Shown here one piece after another: positions 19,801-28,556 of a DNA stretch of 43,586 nt. Source of the stretch: Paenibacillus sp. SY21-1. Lineage in GTDB: Bacteria; Bacillota; Bacilli; Paenibacillales; Paenibacillaceae. How positions within the stretch are numbered: position 1 is the first letter of the stretch; the number at the start of each line of letters is the position of its first letter. A program made the translations under genes and the position numbers. The notes under the pieces were generated by a model, which did not search any database, was not told where the DNA came from, and saw only the letters and a program-made list of their open reading frames with translations. The stretch spans positions 1-43,586 of the forward strand of contig NZ_STGF01000020.1 of the NCBI RefSeq assembly GCF_005222705.1, in the 5' to 3' direction.

Positions 19801-22133
19801 CCTTGAGGCGTGCTTGTATCGTTCGAATAAGGTCCATTGTCATTCAACTGGCCGATTTCCCCGTTCGGAAGCGTTTGGTTCCAGTTGTAGCCCGTTTCCA
19901 TGATCATGATGTCCTTATCGTACTTTTGACTAAAATAATTGCAGAACTCCACAATCTGCTCCACCGTCAAATCGGTCCAGAACGGATAATAGGATGGGCC
20001 GATAATGTCGTAAGGAACGCCCAGCTCCTCTGCTTTATCGAAAAATCCATTGTATTTGTTGTAGTTGCCTGCGTCGTCCAAATGAAGAATAACCTTGGAA
20101 TCAGGAGACGCGGCCTTGACCGCCGCAGCGCCGGCCTTCAAAAACCTTGCCAGGTTGTTCCATGAGCTTCCTGACGCCCTGCCGTACGGAAATAAAATGC
20201 CCGATTGCATCTCGTTGCCAAGCGATACGTATTCAGGCGCGGTTCCTTGCTGAACAAGCGCATCCATCACTTCCTTCGTATAGCTTCCGACCAGCTCCTC
20301 CAGCTTTGCGACCTTGGCCGCATCGGTTTCAAGCTTGTCGATTTGCTGCAGCCAGCCGTTCGGTATCATATGCGTAGCGCCATTCGTCCAAAAATCGCTG
20401 TAATGGAAGGAGAATTGAATTTGCAGCCCGGCCGCCTTGGCGCGCCGCGCAAGCTTGAGCACGTCATTTTTGTCCATAAAACCCGCCGGACGATAGTAGT
20501 TGCCGTCTCCATGACCTTTCCCCGGATCATTATATAAACGAATACGAACAATATCATGGCCATTCTCCCGCAAAATCTGGAACAAATCCTTTTCTTTGCC
20601 CTCCTGATCGAAGAATTTCCCGCCCATCGATTCCACGTAGCTCAGCTCGGATACATCTCCTCCCTTGAGCAGCCGATAAGGATTGTCGTCCTTGACCAGC
20701 TCGACGTGATCGATATTCAGCCGGTTGCCCTCCTTCGCATCGGAATGAATTCCGATAACCAGCTCGCCGTTCGTGACTTGAATGCCTCTAAGATAAACCT
20801 TCTTCCAGTCATCCGCTACGGGAATCGCGGCTCTCGCCTCCGATTTTCCGTTTGCGAGGGCGAACAGATAGGCCGCCTTTTGTCCGCCTCCGTTCTGTGC
20901 CCATGCCGTCAGCGTATAATAGCCGTCCTCCAAGCCGGCAAGCGTCTGCGAGGTGGTTACGGCATAATCTGTATCCGCGTAGTGGGACAACGCTCCCGCG
21001 CTTTTGTAGCCGCCCTGCTTCTTGAAGGAAGCGGAGATTTCTCCGGCCTCCTGCCAGCCGACCAGCGATTGTCCCATAAGCTCGTCCTCCTCGAAGCCGC
21101 GATTCACGATTTCGACGCCGCTCACCGGCTCATCGACGACAATCGTCTTTTCCAGCTTGATCAGATCTACGGCAAACCATTTGTCCGCTCCTGCATCCGC
21201 ATAAAAGCCCACGGTCACGCTGTTGTTCGTCACCTCTAGGGGCAGCTCTATTCTGGACCATGCGGCGCTGGCCGGAATCGCTTTTATCGCATCCGCTTGA
21301 CCGGCAGACTTGGCGTACATGTAATTTTCGTTAAATCCGCCGCCGCTGGCAATCCAGGCAGACAGCTTGTAGGTTCCGTTATCGATCCCTGTCAACGTCT
21401 GATTCGCATCCGCCGTGTAAGGGGAAGCGCTCCATACGTTCAATCGCTTGTCTCCGCCATCTGCAGGACTCCAGCCTGTCGTGACCGCAAAAGGGTCAAA
21501 GCCTCCGCTTGGGCCAAACTGGAAAGCCCAGCCTCCTGCTCCATCCTCAAAGCTTGCGTTCACAAGCTCCTTGACTGGCGCAGCCTCTTCAAGAGTAAGC
21601 GCAACCAAATCTACTCCCATATAATTTCCGGCAGCTGCGCTTCCCGCTCCATAGAAACCGATCCTTAAGCTGTTGCCCGTAACGAGAACCGATTGCGTAA
21701 GTTGAACCCACTCGCCCGATACCGGAATGTCCTTCTTGACCTCTTCGCCGCCCGCAGGCTTCGCATACATATAGCTTTCCGTAAAATCGGCGCCGCGCTC
21801 CACCCATGCGGATAGTGTGTAGGTGCCGTTAGCCAACCCCGTAAGCGTTTGCGAAACATCGGCTGTATAAGTCTCATTCGCCAAATAATAATCCAGACGA
21901 TTATGGCCTCCGCCAGTTGGACTCCAGCCGCCAGGCGTGGCAATCGGCGTCCCCCCTGTCCCGGATGTGTAATCCGCCGTCCATGATTCCAGACCGTTCT
22001 CGAAGCTTCCGTTCGGGACAGCCACAGCTGCCGCTTCCGCTTCTGCCGCAACCGACGGCCCGACGGCGAATAAACCCAATACCATGCAGAGCAATGTGAT
22101 TACGCTTACTCCCTTATACAATCGCTTGTTCAT
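16893..22133 (-). CDS. S-layer-anchored GH53 endo-beta-1,4-galactanase with four CBM61-like modules
   Basis: A 1,746-residue exported enzyme cutting beta-1,4-galactan at the cell surface. The ATG at 22133 has AGGAGG 7 nt upstream; a TTG six bases earlier lies too close to it. Order: signal peptide 1-30; three related carbohydrate-binding modules at about 37-183, 188-333 and 340-483 (repeated TLTGLxNGTYxLSAW and VDLxxL signatures, resembling galactan-binding CBM61); GH53 barrel at about 487-850 with acid/base E641 (SLGNEMQSG) and nucleophile E746 (MIMETGYNW); four CarboxypepD-regulatory-like Ig repeats at about 860-1196; a fourth binding module at about 1200-1343; a Pro/Thr linker at about 1347-1380; an unassigned domain; and three SLH motifs at about 1565-1746. 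SLH motifs bind pyruvylated wall polymers, so the enzyme is held on the cell wall. A cre-like palindrome lies upstream. Confidence 0.93.
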   Translation of the reverse strand: MNKRLYKGVSVITLLCMVLGLFAVGPSVAAEAEAAAVAVPNGSFENGLESWTADYTSGTGGTPIATPGGWSPTGGGHNRLDYYLANETYTADVSQTLTGLANGTYTLSAWVERGADFTESYMYAKPAGGEEVKKDIPVSGEWVQLTQSVLVTGNSLRIGFYGAGSAAAGNYMGVDLVALTLEEAAPVKELVNASFEDGAGGWAFQFGPSGGFDPFAVTTGWSPADGGDKRLNVWSASPYTADANQTLTGIDNGTYKLSAWIASGGGFNENYMYAKSAGQADAIKAIPASAAWSRIELPLEVTNNSVTVGFYADAGADKWFAVDLIKLEKTIVVDEPVSGVEIVNRGFEEDELMGQSLVGWQEAGEISASFKKQGGYKSAGALSHYADTDYAVTTSQTLAGLEDGYYTLTAWAQNGGGQKAAYLFALANGKSEARAAIPVADDWKKVYLRGIQVTNGELVIGIHSDAKEGNRLNIDHVELVKDDNPYRLLKGGDVSELSYVESMGGKFFDQEGKEKDLFQILRENGHDIVRIRLYNDPGKGHGDGNYYRPAGFMDKNDVLKLARRAKAAGLQIQFSFHYSDFWTNGATHMIPNGWLQQIDKLETDAAKVAKLEELVGSYTKEVMDALVQQGTAPEYVSLGNEMQSGILFPYGRASGSSWNNLARFLKAGAAAVKAASPDSKVILHLDDAGNYNKYNGFFDKAEELGVPYDIIGPSYYPFWTDLTVEQIVEFCNYFSQKYDKDIMIMETGYNWNQTLPNGEIGQLNDNGPYSNDTSTPQGQKEFMINLFNGLKSVEGGRVIGDLYWDPIMIAVPGVGWAIKESDDLPDLNVVSNTTLFDFGGKALPSHDAYRYNAEGVSEGHISGVVRGSGGKAVAGAQVKTVVGGTTYQAATDAAGNYLLADLPVGSGYAVTATKAGYEGGTSAAANVTAGTFTAGGDITLKGGSVRGTVKDQAGQPAVNAEVAATIDGIRYKTATNAAGEYMLPDLPETAAVTLTAAKPGYEEGQLTGIGVAIGAETANADLRITLSSGSIAGTVKDEAGLALDNVELTVVAGKQTLKAVSGPDGAYEIANVPAGQGHEVRAAKQGFVAQALAGIHVQVGATTADVNFALAANIGQISGTVVDSDNRPVAGAEVKAELGGNSYTTITDSAGNYVLEQVLGGSNYTVTAVKKGFLNAKQSAVAVKAQETTRGVMLKLPLSIALTNASFEQLGASQADILGWVTGGTSGATFVQRHASATDGSHALSHWQEGAFISEAYQKVSGLKDGAYELSAYVYNGGDQNEFYMYIKDQAGKVTKLDLPKTSLMTPVSVKAEITGGELSIGFYADANAGNWAVIDGITLGFLGAKEPPAPEPTSSPAPATPAPAVQQAETPLPTSTPLTKVEADLNGAKKDAANRSLTVEAKPASGSVGVEVRIPVKQLLDASQEQYRTIRIDTGTAVISLDPALLRNAANDSEGHATLKVTRIDSAGLSAEQQKLLNGSEVYDFELSVNGQRFSRFEPGQIEIALPHELKASESARQVVVYYLNDDGRPEVVKNGRYDKGNGTVTFSPVHFSKYAAVYKAVGFKDLDSAGWAKESIGFMAARELVRGYSEDRFAPNEAITRAQFVKLLMNVLPQPLDIAEQAASFTDVEQGAWYADSIEAAWQLGLVKGKTDGSFGVHDSITREEMAVMVQRAMKVMDVKLEAGLLKESFADSGSISLFAQQAVTELTEAGLLKGVGGGRFAPQGSATRAQAAAVLERVYNLLV

Positions 22134-22318
22134 GCTCAACCTCCTGCCCCTTTATCCATCTCGCTGCACGAATACCCGCTTGAATGTCTGCCTATGCCTG
22201 ATTTCCCATGCACCGCTGAAGCTTCAAGCCCATTTCCCGCAGCCTTTTCTTATTGTACAAGGGGCATGCCGTTGAACACAGGATACAATTCCAACATATC
22301 AGCAGGTTTTACAACCAT

Positions 22319-22336
22319 TTTGATAGCGCTTGCAAA
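22319..22336. promoter_or_regulatory. cre-like / LacI-family operator upstream of the GH53 gene
   Basis: The 18-bp imperfect palindrome TTTGATAGCGCTTGCAAA has a central AGCGCT and 7 of 9 symmetric positions. It differs at two positions from the catabolite-responsive element consensus TGWAANCGNTNWCA. It lies about 186 bp before the GH53 start. CcpA or a local LacI-type repressor are the candidates; neither is encoded in the window. Confidence 0.5.
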
Positions 22337-22452
22337 TGAAAGTGCGGCATTTGCCGCCCTGAGCTTTTCAAACACGCGCCAACAGACCGCCACCACTCCG
22401 GCAAGCTGCATATACGAATGGGGACAGATCCACATTAAGATCGAGCGCATAT

Positions 22453-22489
22453 AAAAAAAGCAGACCAACAACGCCAAAAAGACGCTGCT
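22453..22489 (-). terminator. Weak candidate terminator after the GH2 gene
   Basis: On the minus strand AGCAGCG can pair with CGTTGTT (two G-U pairs). A run of seven T follows after a 7-nt gap. It starts about 22 nt after the GH2 stop. The stem is weak and the gap before the T-run is long. Confidence 0.35.
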
Positions 22490-22510
22490 GATCCGCTTGA
22501 TACCTTTCAA

Positions 22511-24505
22511 TTATGGCGTATCGAAGAACTCCGACAGCTTGCCCTCCAGCACGGAATAGCCGGTCGGCCGCACAATCCGCACGTTTGCCCGAGACCACAC
22601 GCTGCCCTCGCCGTGGCGCGTCAATGCCGCCGGCACCTGCAACAGGCAGCGCTCGCCCGGCTGAAGCGCTGGTACGACAAGCTTCTCCGACTGGCCGGAC
22701 GGACTTGTCAGCTCCACGACATAACCCGCAATCCGGTGGCTTGGCACATCGTCGCGAGCCGCCACAACCAGCGACACATTTCCTTGGGCATTGGCGACGA
22801 CGCTTAGCGTCACCGGAGCTCCGGTGCGGCGCAGCGCCTCATACGAAGGCTTCGGCTTACCGTACAAATCGGTAGAGCCATGAACGCGCTGCCGCAGCCT
22901 TCCCTCACCCTCTTCTCCCATCTGGGTCCGATAATCGTTTAAGCTGAAGTAAATCAGCGCGGCAATTCCCGGGTGCTTGCGGTACTCCTCCGTATTTTCG
23001 ATAAGGATACGCTCGCGGCGCGCATCGCCGCCCTCAAAGGCCGGCTCGCACAGGCCGTATTCCGCCACTACGATCGGCTTGTCCGGATAATCCGCCGTCA
23101 TTTGCGCGATCACCTTCGCTCTGTCCAGGTCGCCGTGCCATGTACCGATATAATCGTTCCAGAAAATCAAATCTCCGGCTCCCGTCGCATCACTGGCCGG
23201 ATCTAAATGAACGGTGTTTGACACATAATTGATAAGCCGGGTGCTGTCCAGCTCCAGAGCGTACTGCTTCAAGGCTTGCATATAAGCGACAGTATCCGGG
23301 TGCTGACCGTCCACCTCGTTGCCGATGCCCCATGCATACACGCATGCGTGATGGTAATGACGGTTGATCATTTCCTCCGCGTGCTGTCTGGCAAGCGGAA
23401 GCAGCTCTTCGTTCGGCTCGGCCGGCTTCTGCCAATGCGGAATTTCCTCCTGGACAAGCAACCCGTTGCGGTCGCACCAATCGAGCAGCTTGCTGTCCTG
23501 CTGCCAATGGAATCGGGTAATAACACAGTTGGCATGCTTAATCTGCCGCAAAGTCTCGGCAAGCTGTTCCTCTGTTTCGGCCATACCCCGATCGGGGTGG
23601 GAGCCCGGCATCCATTCCACGCCCATCAAGCGAACCGGCTCCCGATTCAGCAGCAGCTTGCTGCCGCTGGTCGTGATCTCCCGGAAGCCCAGATGAACAA
23701 CGACCTCGTCCGTCCATCTCCCTTCCGTTCCAATCGCAAGCTGCACCTCGTAAAGATGCGGATGATCGAAATGCCATAGATAAGGCCGCTCGATGCGAAG
23801 ATCGCGAAGGCGAACAACCTGCCCGGTTGCAGGTGCCTCGTACGTATCAGTTGCAATCACCGTATTTCCGTATCGAACCGTGACGCTGACATCAAGATGT
23901 TCGCCAGGCAAAGCCGTTGCTCCCCAAAGCTTCGCCGATCCCCCAATAACGCCATATTCAGCGATGCTTTGATCCGATTCCGCAAATGTCGGTTTGGCAT
24001 CCAGCTTGGCATAATCTACCGCGAACTCCCCCGTAACGATCAGCGACACGCCGCGAATCAATCCGCCATCATCCGCCCAATCGAAGCTATTGCTAATCGG
24101 CAGCGCCGTGTCGCTATTCTCGTTATTAACGGATACCACAATCACATTCATACCGCGCTCCTGCACATAGGCGGATATATCAAACGCAAATGCCGTATAG
24201 CCCGAGCCTGTATGCTCACCGGCTTTGCTGCCGTTTACCCAAACAACCGCATCGCGGTATGCCGCGTCAAATTGCAGCCTTAGCGTTTTCCCGCTCCAAG
24301 CGGGCTCGCACTCGAACGAATAGGCGTACCAGCCTGTACCGCGGAACTCCTCCAGACCGGCTTGCACATTCCACGTATGAGGAATAGTTACCTCGGCGCC
24401 CTCCGGCAGCCCGCGCTCATACCATTGCTGCTTTACTCCTTCGTTATCGGGGTCCGCTTGAAACCTCCAGCTTCCCTGCAACGGAACCGTTAATCTTGAT
24501 TGCAT
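22511..24505 (-). CDS. Glycoside hydrolase family 2 enzyme (beta-galactosidase/beta-glucuronidase-like)
   Basis: The 664-residue cytoplasmic enzyme has the GH2 order: sugar-binding jelly roll at residues about 5-160 (RGTGWYAYSF, FDAAYRDAVVWVNG), an Ig-like domain to about 275, and the TIM barrel from about 280. The acid/base is E397 in WGIGNEVDG and the nucleophile is E482 in VVAEYGLCEP. RFHWQQD replaces the usual RxSHYP-type motif, so the substrate cannot be read directly. No signal peptide is present. The ATG at 24505 has AGGAGG 8 nt upstream. Its position above the GH53 gene suggests it degrades imported galactan or arabinogalactan fragments. A glucuronidase activity is an equal possibility from sequence alone. 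Confidence 0.9.
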   Translation of the reverse strand: MQSRLTVPLQGSWRFQADPDNEGVKQQWYERGLPEGAEVTIPHTWNVQAGLEEFRGTGWYAYSFECEPAWSGKTLRLQFDAAYRDAVVWVNGSKAGEHTGSGYTAFAFDISAYVQERGMNVIVVSVNNENSDTALPISNSFDWADDGGLIRGVSLIVTGEFAVDYAKLDAKPTFAESDQSIAEYGVIGGSAKLWGATALPGEHLDVSVTVRYGNTVIATDTYEAPATGQVVRLRDLRIERPYLWHFDHPHLYEVQLAIGTEGRWTDEVVVHLGFREITTSGSKLLLNREPVRLMGVEWMPGSHPDRGMAETEEQLAETLRQIKHANCVITRFHWQQDSKLLDWCDRNGLLVQEEIPHWQKPAEPNEELLPLARQHAEEMINRHYHHACVYAWGIGNEVDGQHPDTVAYMQALKQYALELDSTRLINYVSNTVHLDPASDATGAGDLIFWNDYIGTWHGDLDRAKVIAQMTADYPDKPIVVAEYGLCEPAFEGGDARRERILIENTEEYRKHPGIAALIYFSLNDYRTQMGEEGEGRLRQRVHGSTDLYGKPKPSYEALRRTGAPVTLSVVANAQGNVSLVVAARDDVPSHRIAGYVVELTSPSGQSEKLVVPALQPGERCLLQVPAALTRHGEGSVWSRANVRIVRPTGYSVLEGKLSEFFDTP

Positions 24506-24629
24506 GCCAAGTCCTCCTATCCTGTAAGCAAGCTACGCTCTCACTGTAACGCAAGCGCATATGGCGCCGCCATTGCGTATACTCGGAACATCATGGACTA
24601 TATTCGCATGCAATTAGCAAGATATTCCT

Positions 24630-25757
24630 TTATTTGATCGGGCCCATAGCAGCGATTGTCACCTCCGCCTTTACCGTAATATCGGCTTGCGCCAGCGTTT
24701 CACCCCAGTGATCCTGCACATTCATAAAATGCCTGTACTGATGGGCACGCGCGTAAACGCCAAGGCCAATCGGATCGATTTCATGCTTTTGAAAATTGTG
24801 AATCAATCCTTCCAGTTGGGCTTGAACCAGCTTTTTCAGCTGCTTCTCCAGCTCCTTCGCATTCTGGGCCACATTGTAATCAAATAAATGCTCGGACAGC
24901 CCAACGGTCATTTTAATGCCGATATCGAATTTGAATTTGCCGTCCTCATATCCCGTTTTAATTTTTGTTTTCGTCTTGCCGCCCGTAAAGCTCAGCATGT
25001 CGGTATTAAACGGCAGATTGCGCTTTTGACCGGGCATATGGTAGGAGAGGCTAAAGCCCGGCGCAGCCTGCTTCTGCATAATGCTCAGCAATACCGTTTC
25101 TTGCGAGCCAATGGACATCTTATATTGGCACTCCTGGCTGAGCAACGCAGCGCCCTTAAGCATAACGTGTTTTTCGACCAGCTTGATCTCCGCTATATAG
25201 GGCGTAACCCCTTTGTCGTAATATTGCCGATGCAACTCCTGAACGGTCGTGCCGTAGGTTTCCGAGCGCTTCGTTTTCGTATCGATCATGCTGCGCAACA
25301 GAATCGGCAGCAGCGGCTGATCATTGGAATTCAAATAAATAATATCCTCCACTGGCCCATCCACCGCAATAACGCGATCCGTAACCGTATTTCTCGCATC
25401 CCGGAACAGCACGTCAAGCACCGGAAACCATCCGCTGCGATTCAGCATTTTCCGGCCAAGCAGCAGCACCTGATAATTTCTTCCCGCCACGCTGCCTGCC
25501 GAGAGCGCATCCTGCTGCGCCTTCGATTGCCGCAGCGATTCTATGGGAATTTTAATTTCCGAGCTTTTTTTCTTAATATTTTTACTGAACACCGGCGTTG
25601 TCGAAAAGTATTGAAGCTGATCATTTTTATTTAAATCCAGTCCGAGCGAAAGCGGCGTCGCAGCGCTTTCCAGATTGATTTGATCGGCGCAAGCGGCCAG
25701 AAGCAAGACGGGCGTGACGGCTATAACAATCACTCGGAGTATCCGCTTAGCTCTCAT
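24630..25757 (-). CDS. Spore germination protein C subunit (Ger(x)C lipoprotein)
   Basis: This 375-residue lipoprotein is the C subunit of a GerA-type germinant receptor, which sits in the inner spore membrane. The signal peptide ends in the lipobox LLAAC, giving lipidated Cys at residue 23. The rest has the family pattern, ending in a helical region (ELEKQLKKLVQAQLEGLIHNFQKHEIDPIGLG) that is typical of the last domain of GerAC/GerKC. The ATG at 25757 overlaps the end of the B subunit gene by 11 bp, a sign of translational coupling. The germinant is unknown. Confidence 0.93.
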   Translation of the reverse strand: MRAKRILRVIVIAVTPVLLLAACADQINLESAATPLSLGLDLNKNDQLQYFSTTPVFSKNIKKKSSEIKIPIESLRQSKAQQDALSAGSVAGRNYQVLLLGRKMLNRSGWFPVLDVLFRDARNTVTDRVIAVDGPVEDIIYLNSNDQPLLPILLRSMIDTKTKRSETYGTTVQELHRQYYDKGVTPYIAEIKLVEKHVMLKGAALLSQECQYKMSIGSQETVLLSIMQKQAAPGFSLSYHMPGQKRNLPFNTDMLSFTGGKTKTKIKTGYEDGKFKFDIGIKMTVGLSEHLFDYNVAQNAKELEKQLKKLVQAQLEGLIHNFQKHEIDPIGLGVYARAHQYRHFMNVQDHWGETLAQADITVKAEVTIAAMGPIK

Positions 25758-26847
25758 GACGTATGCCCCCGGCTCTTTTATTGTATAGCCATAAGCAGAT
25801 CAGCAGCAGCGCAGGCAGCATGTATTCGACCGCCATACCGAATTTGGTTAAGATGTGAAGCAAAAAATCGCTCTGATTGAACGTCGGCAGAAAAAAGAAG
25901 GTGCCAATTGCCAACGATATGCAAAGAACCCGTAGCGGCACCTTCAGGTCGCTTGTACCTGTCAGCCAGCACATGCAGGAGGATATAAAATACATGCACG
26001 GAATCCAGACCATTGAAAACACAAACAAATAAAACGAAATAAACGGAATTTCAATACGTTCTATCGAGCGGAATTCAATCGTTTTGAGAATACTGATAAT
26101 TGGGTCGTTTATATAAGGTATTTCGGCCGGACTATAGTAAATGTAACAAATGAGCGTCAGAAAGATGTAGACGGTAAAGGTGATTCCGTTCGACAGCAGC
26201 ACATTCATATACGCTGTTTCTTTTTTGTTCAAATTTGGATAAAGCAGTAAAACGGCTACCATGCCGAGACTCGGATAAATCGTACTTTTGACGGCCATAA
26301 ACACCGGCAGGATTCCTTCTTTAAAAAAGGGAAGCAAATTTAGCCAATGGGCATATTTCAGCGTGAATAAATATACGAAAGGTATCCAGCCGCTCAAATA
26401 GGTAACGATCTCGGCATAACGTCCCAGCACCCGGAGACCGCTTCCGGCAACCTTGTACGCAGGCACCAGCAGCAGGGCCATGATGACGTAAGAGCTTGTA
26501 TTCGGCAGCAGCCAAATTTTCATAATCAGAATGGCTCTGACCATCCCGTCATACATCAATAAGAAAAAATACAGAGCCATAATAACAGCCAAAGCTTTGC
26601 CCGCCCACCTTCCGGCCATAACCGACACCGAGTCGAACAACGTCGCCTCCTTGCTGTTCTTCATGACAGTGACGATAATAAAGCTGGCCAAAACGCTTAT
26701 CACAAACCCCAATGGCAATGCGAGCAGACCGTCCGTTCCGGCGCTTTCCGCAAGCTTTCTCGGCAACGAGAGCACCGCCACGCTAATTTGAATGCCTGAG
26801 AGCATAAAAATAAACTGCAGCCTTGTAATCGTCGGCACCCGTTTCAT
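25747..26847 (-). CDS. Spore germination protein B subunit (GerAB/spore permease family)
   Basis: The 366-residue protein has about ten predicted transmembrane segments (for example FIFMLSGIQISVAVLSLPRKL near the N-terminus) and belongs to the amino acid permease-like GerAB family, which forms the germinant-sensing subunit. The ATG at 26847 lies in an ATGA overlap with the stop codon of the A subunit gene, and GGAGG precedes it by 7 nt. It is the middle gene of the operon in A-B-C order. Confidence 0.94.
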   Translation of the reverse strand: MKRVPTITRLQFIFMLSGIQISVAVLSLPRKLAESAGTDGLLALPLGFVISVLASFIIVTVMKNSKEATLFDSVSVMAGRWAGKALAVIMALYFFLLMYDGMVRAILIMKIWLLPNTSSYVIMALLLVPAYKVAGSGLRVLGRYAEIVTYLSGWIPFVYLFTLKYAHWLNLLPFFKEGILPVFMAVKSTIYPSLGMVAVLLLYPNLNKKETAYMNVLLSNGITFTVYIFLTLICYIYYSPAEIPYINDPIISILKTIEFRSIERIEIPFISFYLFVFSMVWIPCMYFISSCMCWLTGTSDLKVPLRVLCISLAIGTFFFLPTFNQSDFLLHILTKFGMAVEYMLPALLLICLWLYNKRAGGIRHES

Positions 26848-28346
26848 TCCTTGCCCTCCTTCAAGCGGGTTTGTCCCTGCCGTTTGTCCTGCTTCGGTGT
26901 GGTGCCTTTGGGCCTGCTGCCCATCAGCCAGAGCGGCACCCTGATCAGCGTATCCTTCCAGTCGGCGAAACGAACGGGACCAAGCGGGCTTGCATAAGGC
27001 ATGCCGAGCGATTTAAGCGACAGCAGATGAGCGAGCATCGTCATCATCCCGATTATCAGACCGACAAAACCGAATAGCCACGCCAGAATCATCAACGCAA
27101 ACCGGGTGAGCCGAACAGCCGCAACGATATCGTAATTCGGCAAAATAAAGGAAGATATCGCCGTAAACGCGACGACAATCACCATAATGTTGCTGATCAA
27201 GCCGGCTTGCACGACAGCTTGGCCAATCACGATACCGCCTACAATGCCCACCGTTTGACCGACGGGTGCGGGCAAGCGGACTCCCGCCTCGCGCAGCATT
27301 TCAAGCGTTATTTCCATAAATACGGCTTCAACGAAAGGCTGAAACGGGACCTGTCCTCGCGATTCACCCAGCGTTAGCAGCAGCTTCATCGGAATAATCT
27401 CGATATGGTACGATACGATCGCTATGTATAATCCGGGTAAAAAAGCCGCTGTCAAAAAGGCAAACAATCGGAGCAGCCTTAGAAAAGTCGCAATCGACCA
27501 GCGGGTGCTGTAGTCGTCGATGCTTTGAAAGTAGGAAAAGAACGTCGTCGGGGCGATCAGCACGCTCGGCGAGCGATCCACTACGACTGCGCACCGTCCT
27601 TGTAAAAGTTGCGAAGCGGCAGAGTCCGGCCGTTCCGTCATGATATATTGCGGGAAAAGCGAATACGGATTATCCTCGATGAATTCGGCCAGCTCGCCCG
27701 TATTGATAATCACATCAACATCAAGCGCTTGAATCCGCTCTGTAAGCAAGGTTACAAACTCCTCATCCGCCACATCCTCCAAATAAATGATCGTGACGGT
27801 CGTCTGGCCTCTACGGCCTACGGTCAAGCGTTTCATTTTCAAATCGCGATTCGGAATATAACGCCTAATCATCGCTATGCTTTGCTCGCCCGTTTCGAGC
27901 AGCCCCTGATGCGCCCCTTTTAAGGACGGCTCCATTTGCGGGTCTTCAATATTGCGCTGCGGCCAGCCGCGCGTGTCCAGAATGAAGGCCTCATCCCGGC
28001 CATTCACGAACAGCAGACTATTCCCCTGCAGCACATTGATTTCCAATATGGACCACTTGTCGCTTTGAACAATATGGCCAATTTCAATGGTCAGCTCGTC
28101 CCCTGGCTGGCCGCTCCCTTTTTGCTGGAGCGGGCGCAGCACATCGTGATGGATGGAGTTTTTATCCGTTAGCCCCGCTATGTATAGAAGAAGCGCCTTT
28201 TCCCCCGTTTGACCGATTGTAAAATAACGCATAACCAGATCCGGCGTATCTGCAAAATCCTCATTTATGCGGGCCGCCGCATCATCAAGACTGGAGCTGA
28301 TTATGTCGGGCAGACCATTCGTGTGCTCATGCGTTTTATCATCCAC
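26844..28346 (-). CDS. Spore germination protein A subunit (GerA family)
   Basis: The 500-residue product has a hydrophilic N-terminal half (residues 1-280) and four to six hydrophobic segments in the C-terminal half (for example FLTAAFLPGLYIAIVSYH). It includes the family motif RGQVPFQPFVEAVFMEITLEMLREAGVRLP. GerA subunits form the ion-conducting part of the germinant receptor. The start is a GTG at 28346 with CGGAGG 9 nt upstream. It is the first gene of the gerA-B-C operon and lies behind a sigma-G-like promoter. Confidence 0.94.
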   Translation of the reverse strand: MDDKTHEHTNGLPDIISSSLDDAAARINEDFADTPDLVMRYFTIGQTGEKALLLYIAGLTDKNSIHHDVLRPLQQKGSGQPGDELTIEIGHIVQSDKWSILEINVLQGNSLLFVNGRDEAFILDTRGWPQRNIEDPQMEPSLKGAHQGLLETGEQSIAMIRRYIPNRDLKMKRLTVGRRGQTTVTIIYLEDVADEEFVTLLTERIQALDVDVIINTGELAEFIEDNPYSLFPQYIMTERPDSAASQLLQGRCAVVVDRSPSVLIAPTTFFSYFQSIDDYSTRWSIATFLRLLRLFAFLTAAFLPGLYIAIVSYHIEIIPMKLLLTLGESRGQVPFQPFVEAVFMEITLEMLREAGVRLPAPVGQTVGIVGGIVIGQAVVQAGLISNIMVIVVAFTAISSFILPNYDIVAAVRLTRFALMILAWLFGFVGLIIGMMTMLAHLLSLKSLGMPYASPLGPVRFADWKDTLIRVPLWLMGSRPKGTTPKQDKRQGQTRLKEGKE

Positions 28347-28390
28347 TCGACTTTTCCTCCGTTACATGATTTTGGCTAAAGCTTAGGCTG

Positions 28391-28420
28391 TAGTATTCCT
28401 CCATTCCCATTCGCTATTCA
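28391..28420 (-). promoter_or_regulatory. Candidate sigma-G (forespore) promoter of the germination operon
   Basis: On the minus strand TGAATA (28420-28415) and AATACTA (28397-28391) are separated by exactly 17 bp. They match the sigma-G pattern TGHATR / CATWMTA closely. The predicted start lies about 38 nt before the GTG of the A subunit. Forespore expression is the known mode of control for GerA-type operons. Confidence 0.65.
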
Positions 28421-28556
28421 CTAGCGGCAGCGAAGTCAAGCAGCGCACAAGGCGATAAAAATTGGATGTTCGAGCAGATTATCCGAAGGGATAAAACCGG
28501 ACGATTGGACAGATGATAAGCGGGTAATTAAAATCCACAATAAGCGGGGTAAAAAC

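Larger units (their letters stand above)
22134..22510. other. Intergenic region between GH2 and GH53 genes
   Basis: This 377-bp stretch has no credible gene. A minus-strand frame of 86 codons (22510-22250) starts with TTG directly after the GH2 stop and lacks a ribosome site. The stretch holds a weak hairpin near the GH2 stop and a cre-like palindrome, both listed separately. No clear -35/-10 pair for the GH53 gene was found. Confidence 0.7.

Noticed and set aside
22250..22510. 86-codon minus-strand frame after the GH2 stop, with a hydrophobic start
   Set aside because: It begins with TTG one base after the GH2 stop, has no ribosome site, and the apparent hydrophobic stretch is encoded by the candidate terminator hairpin and T-run.
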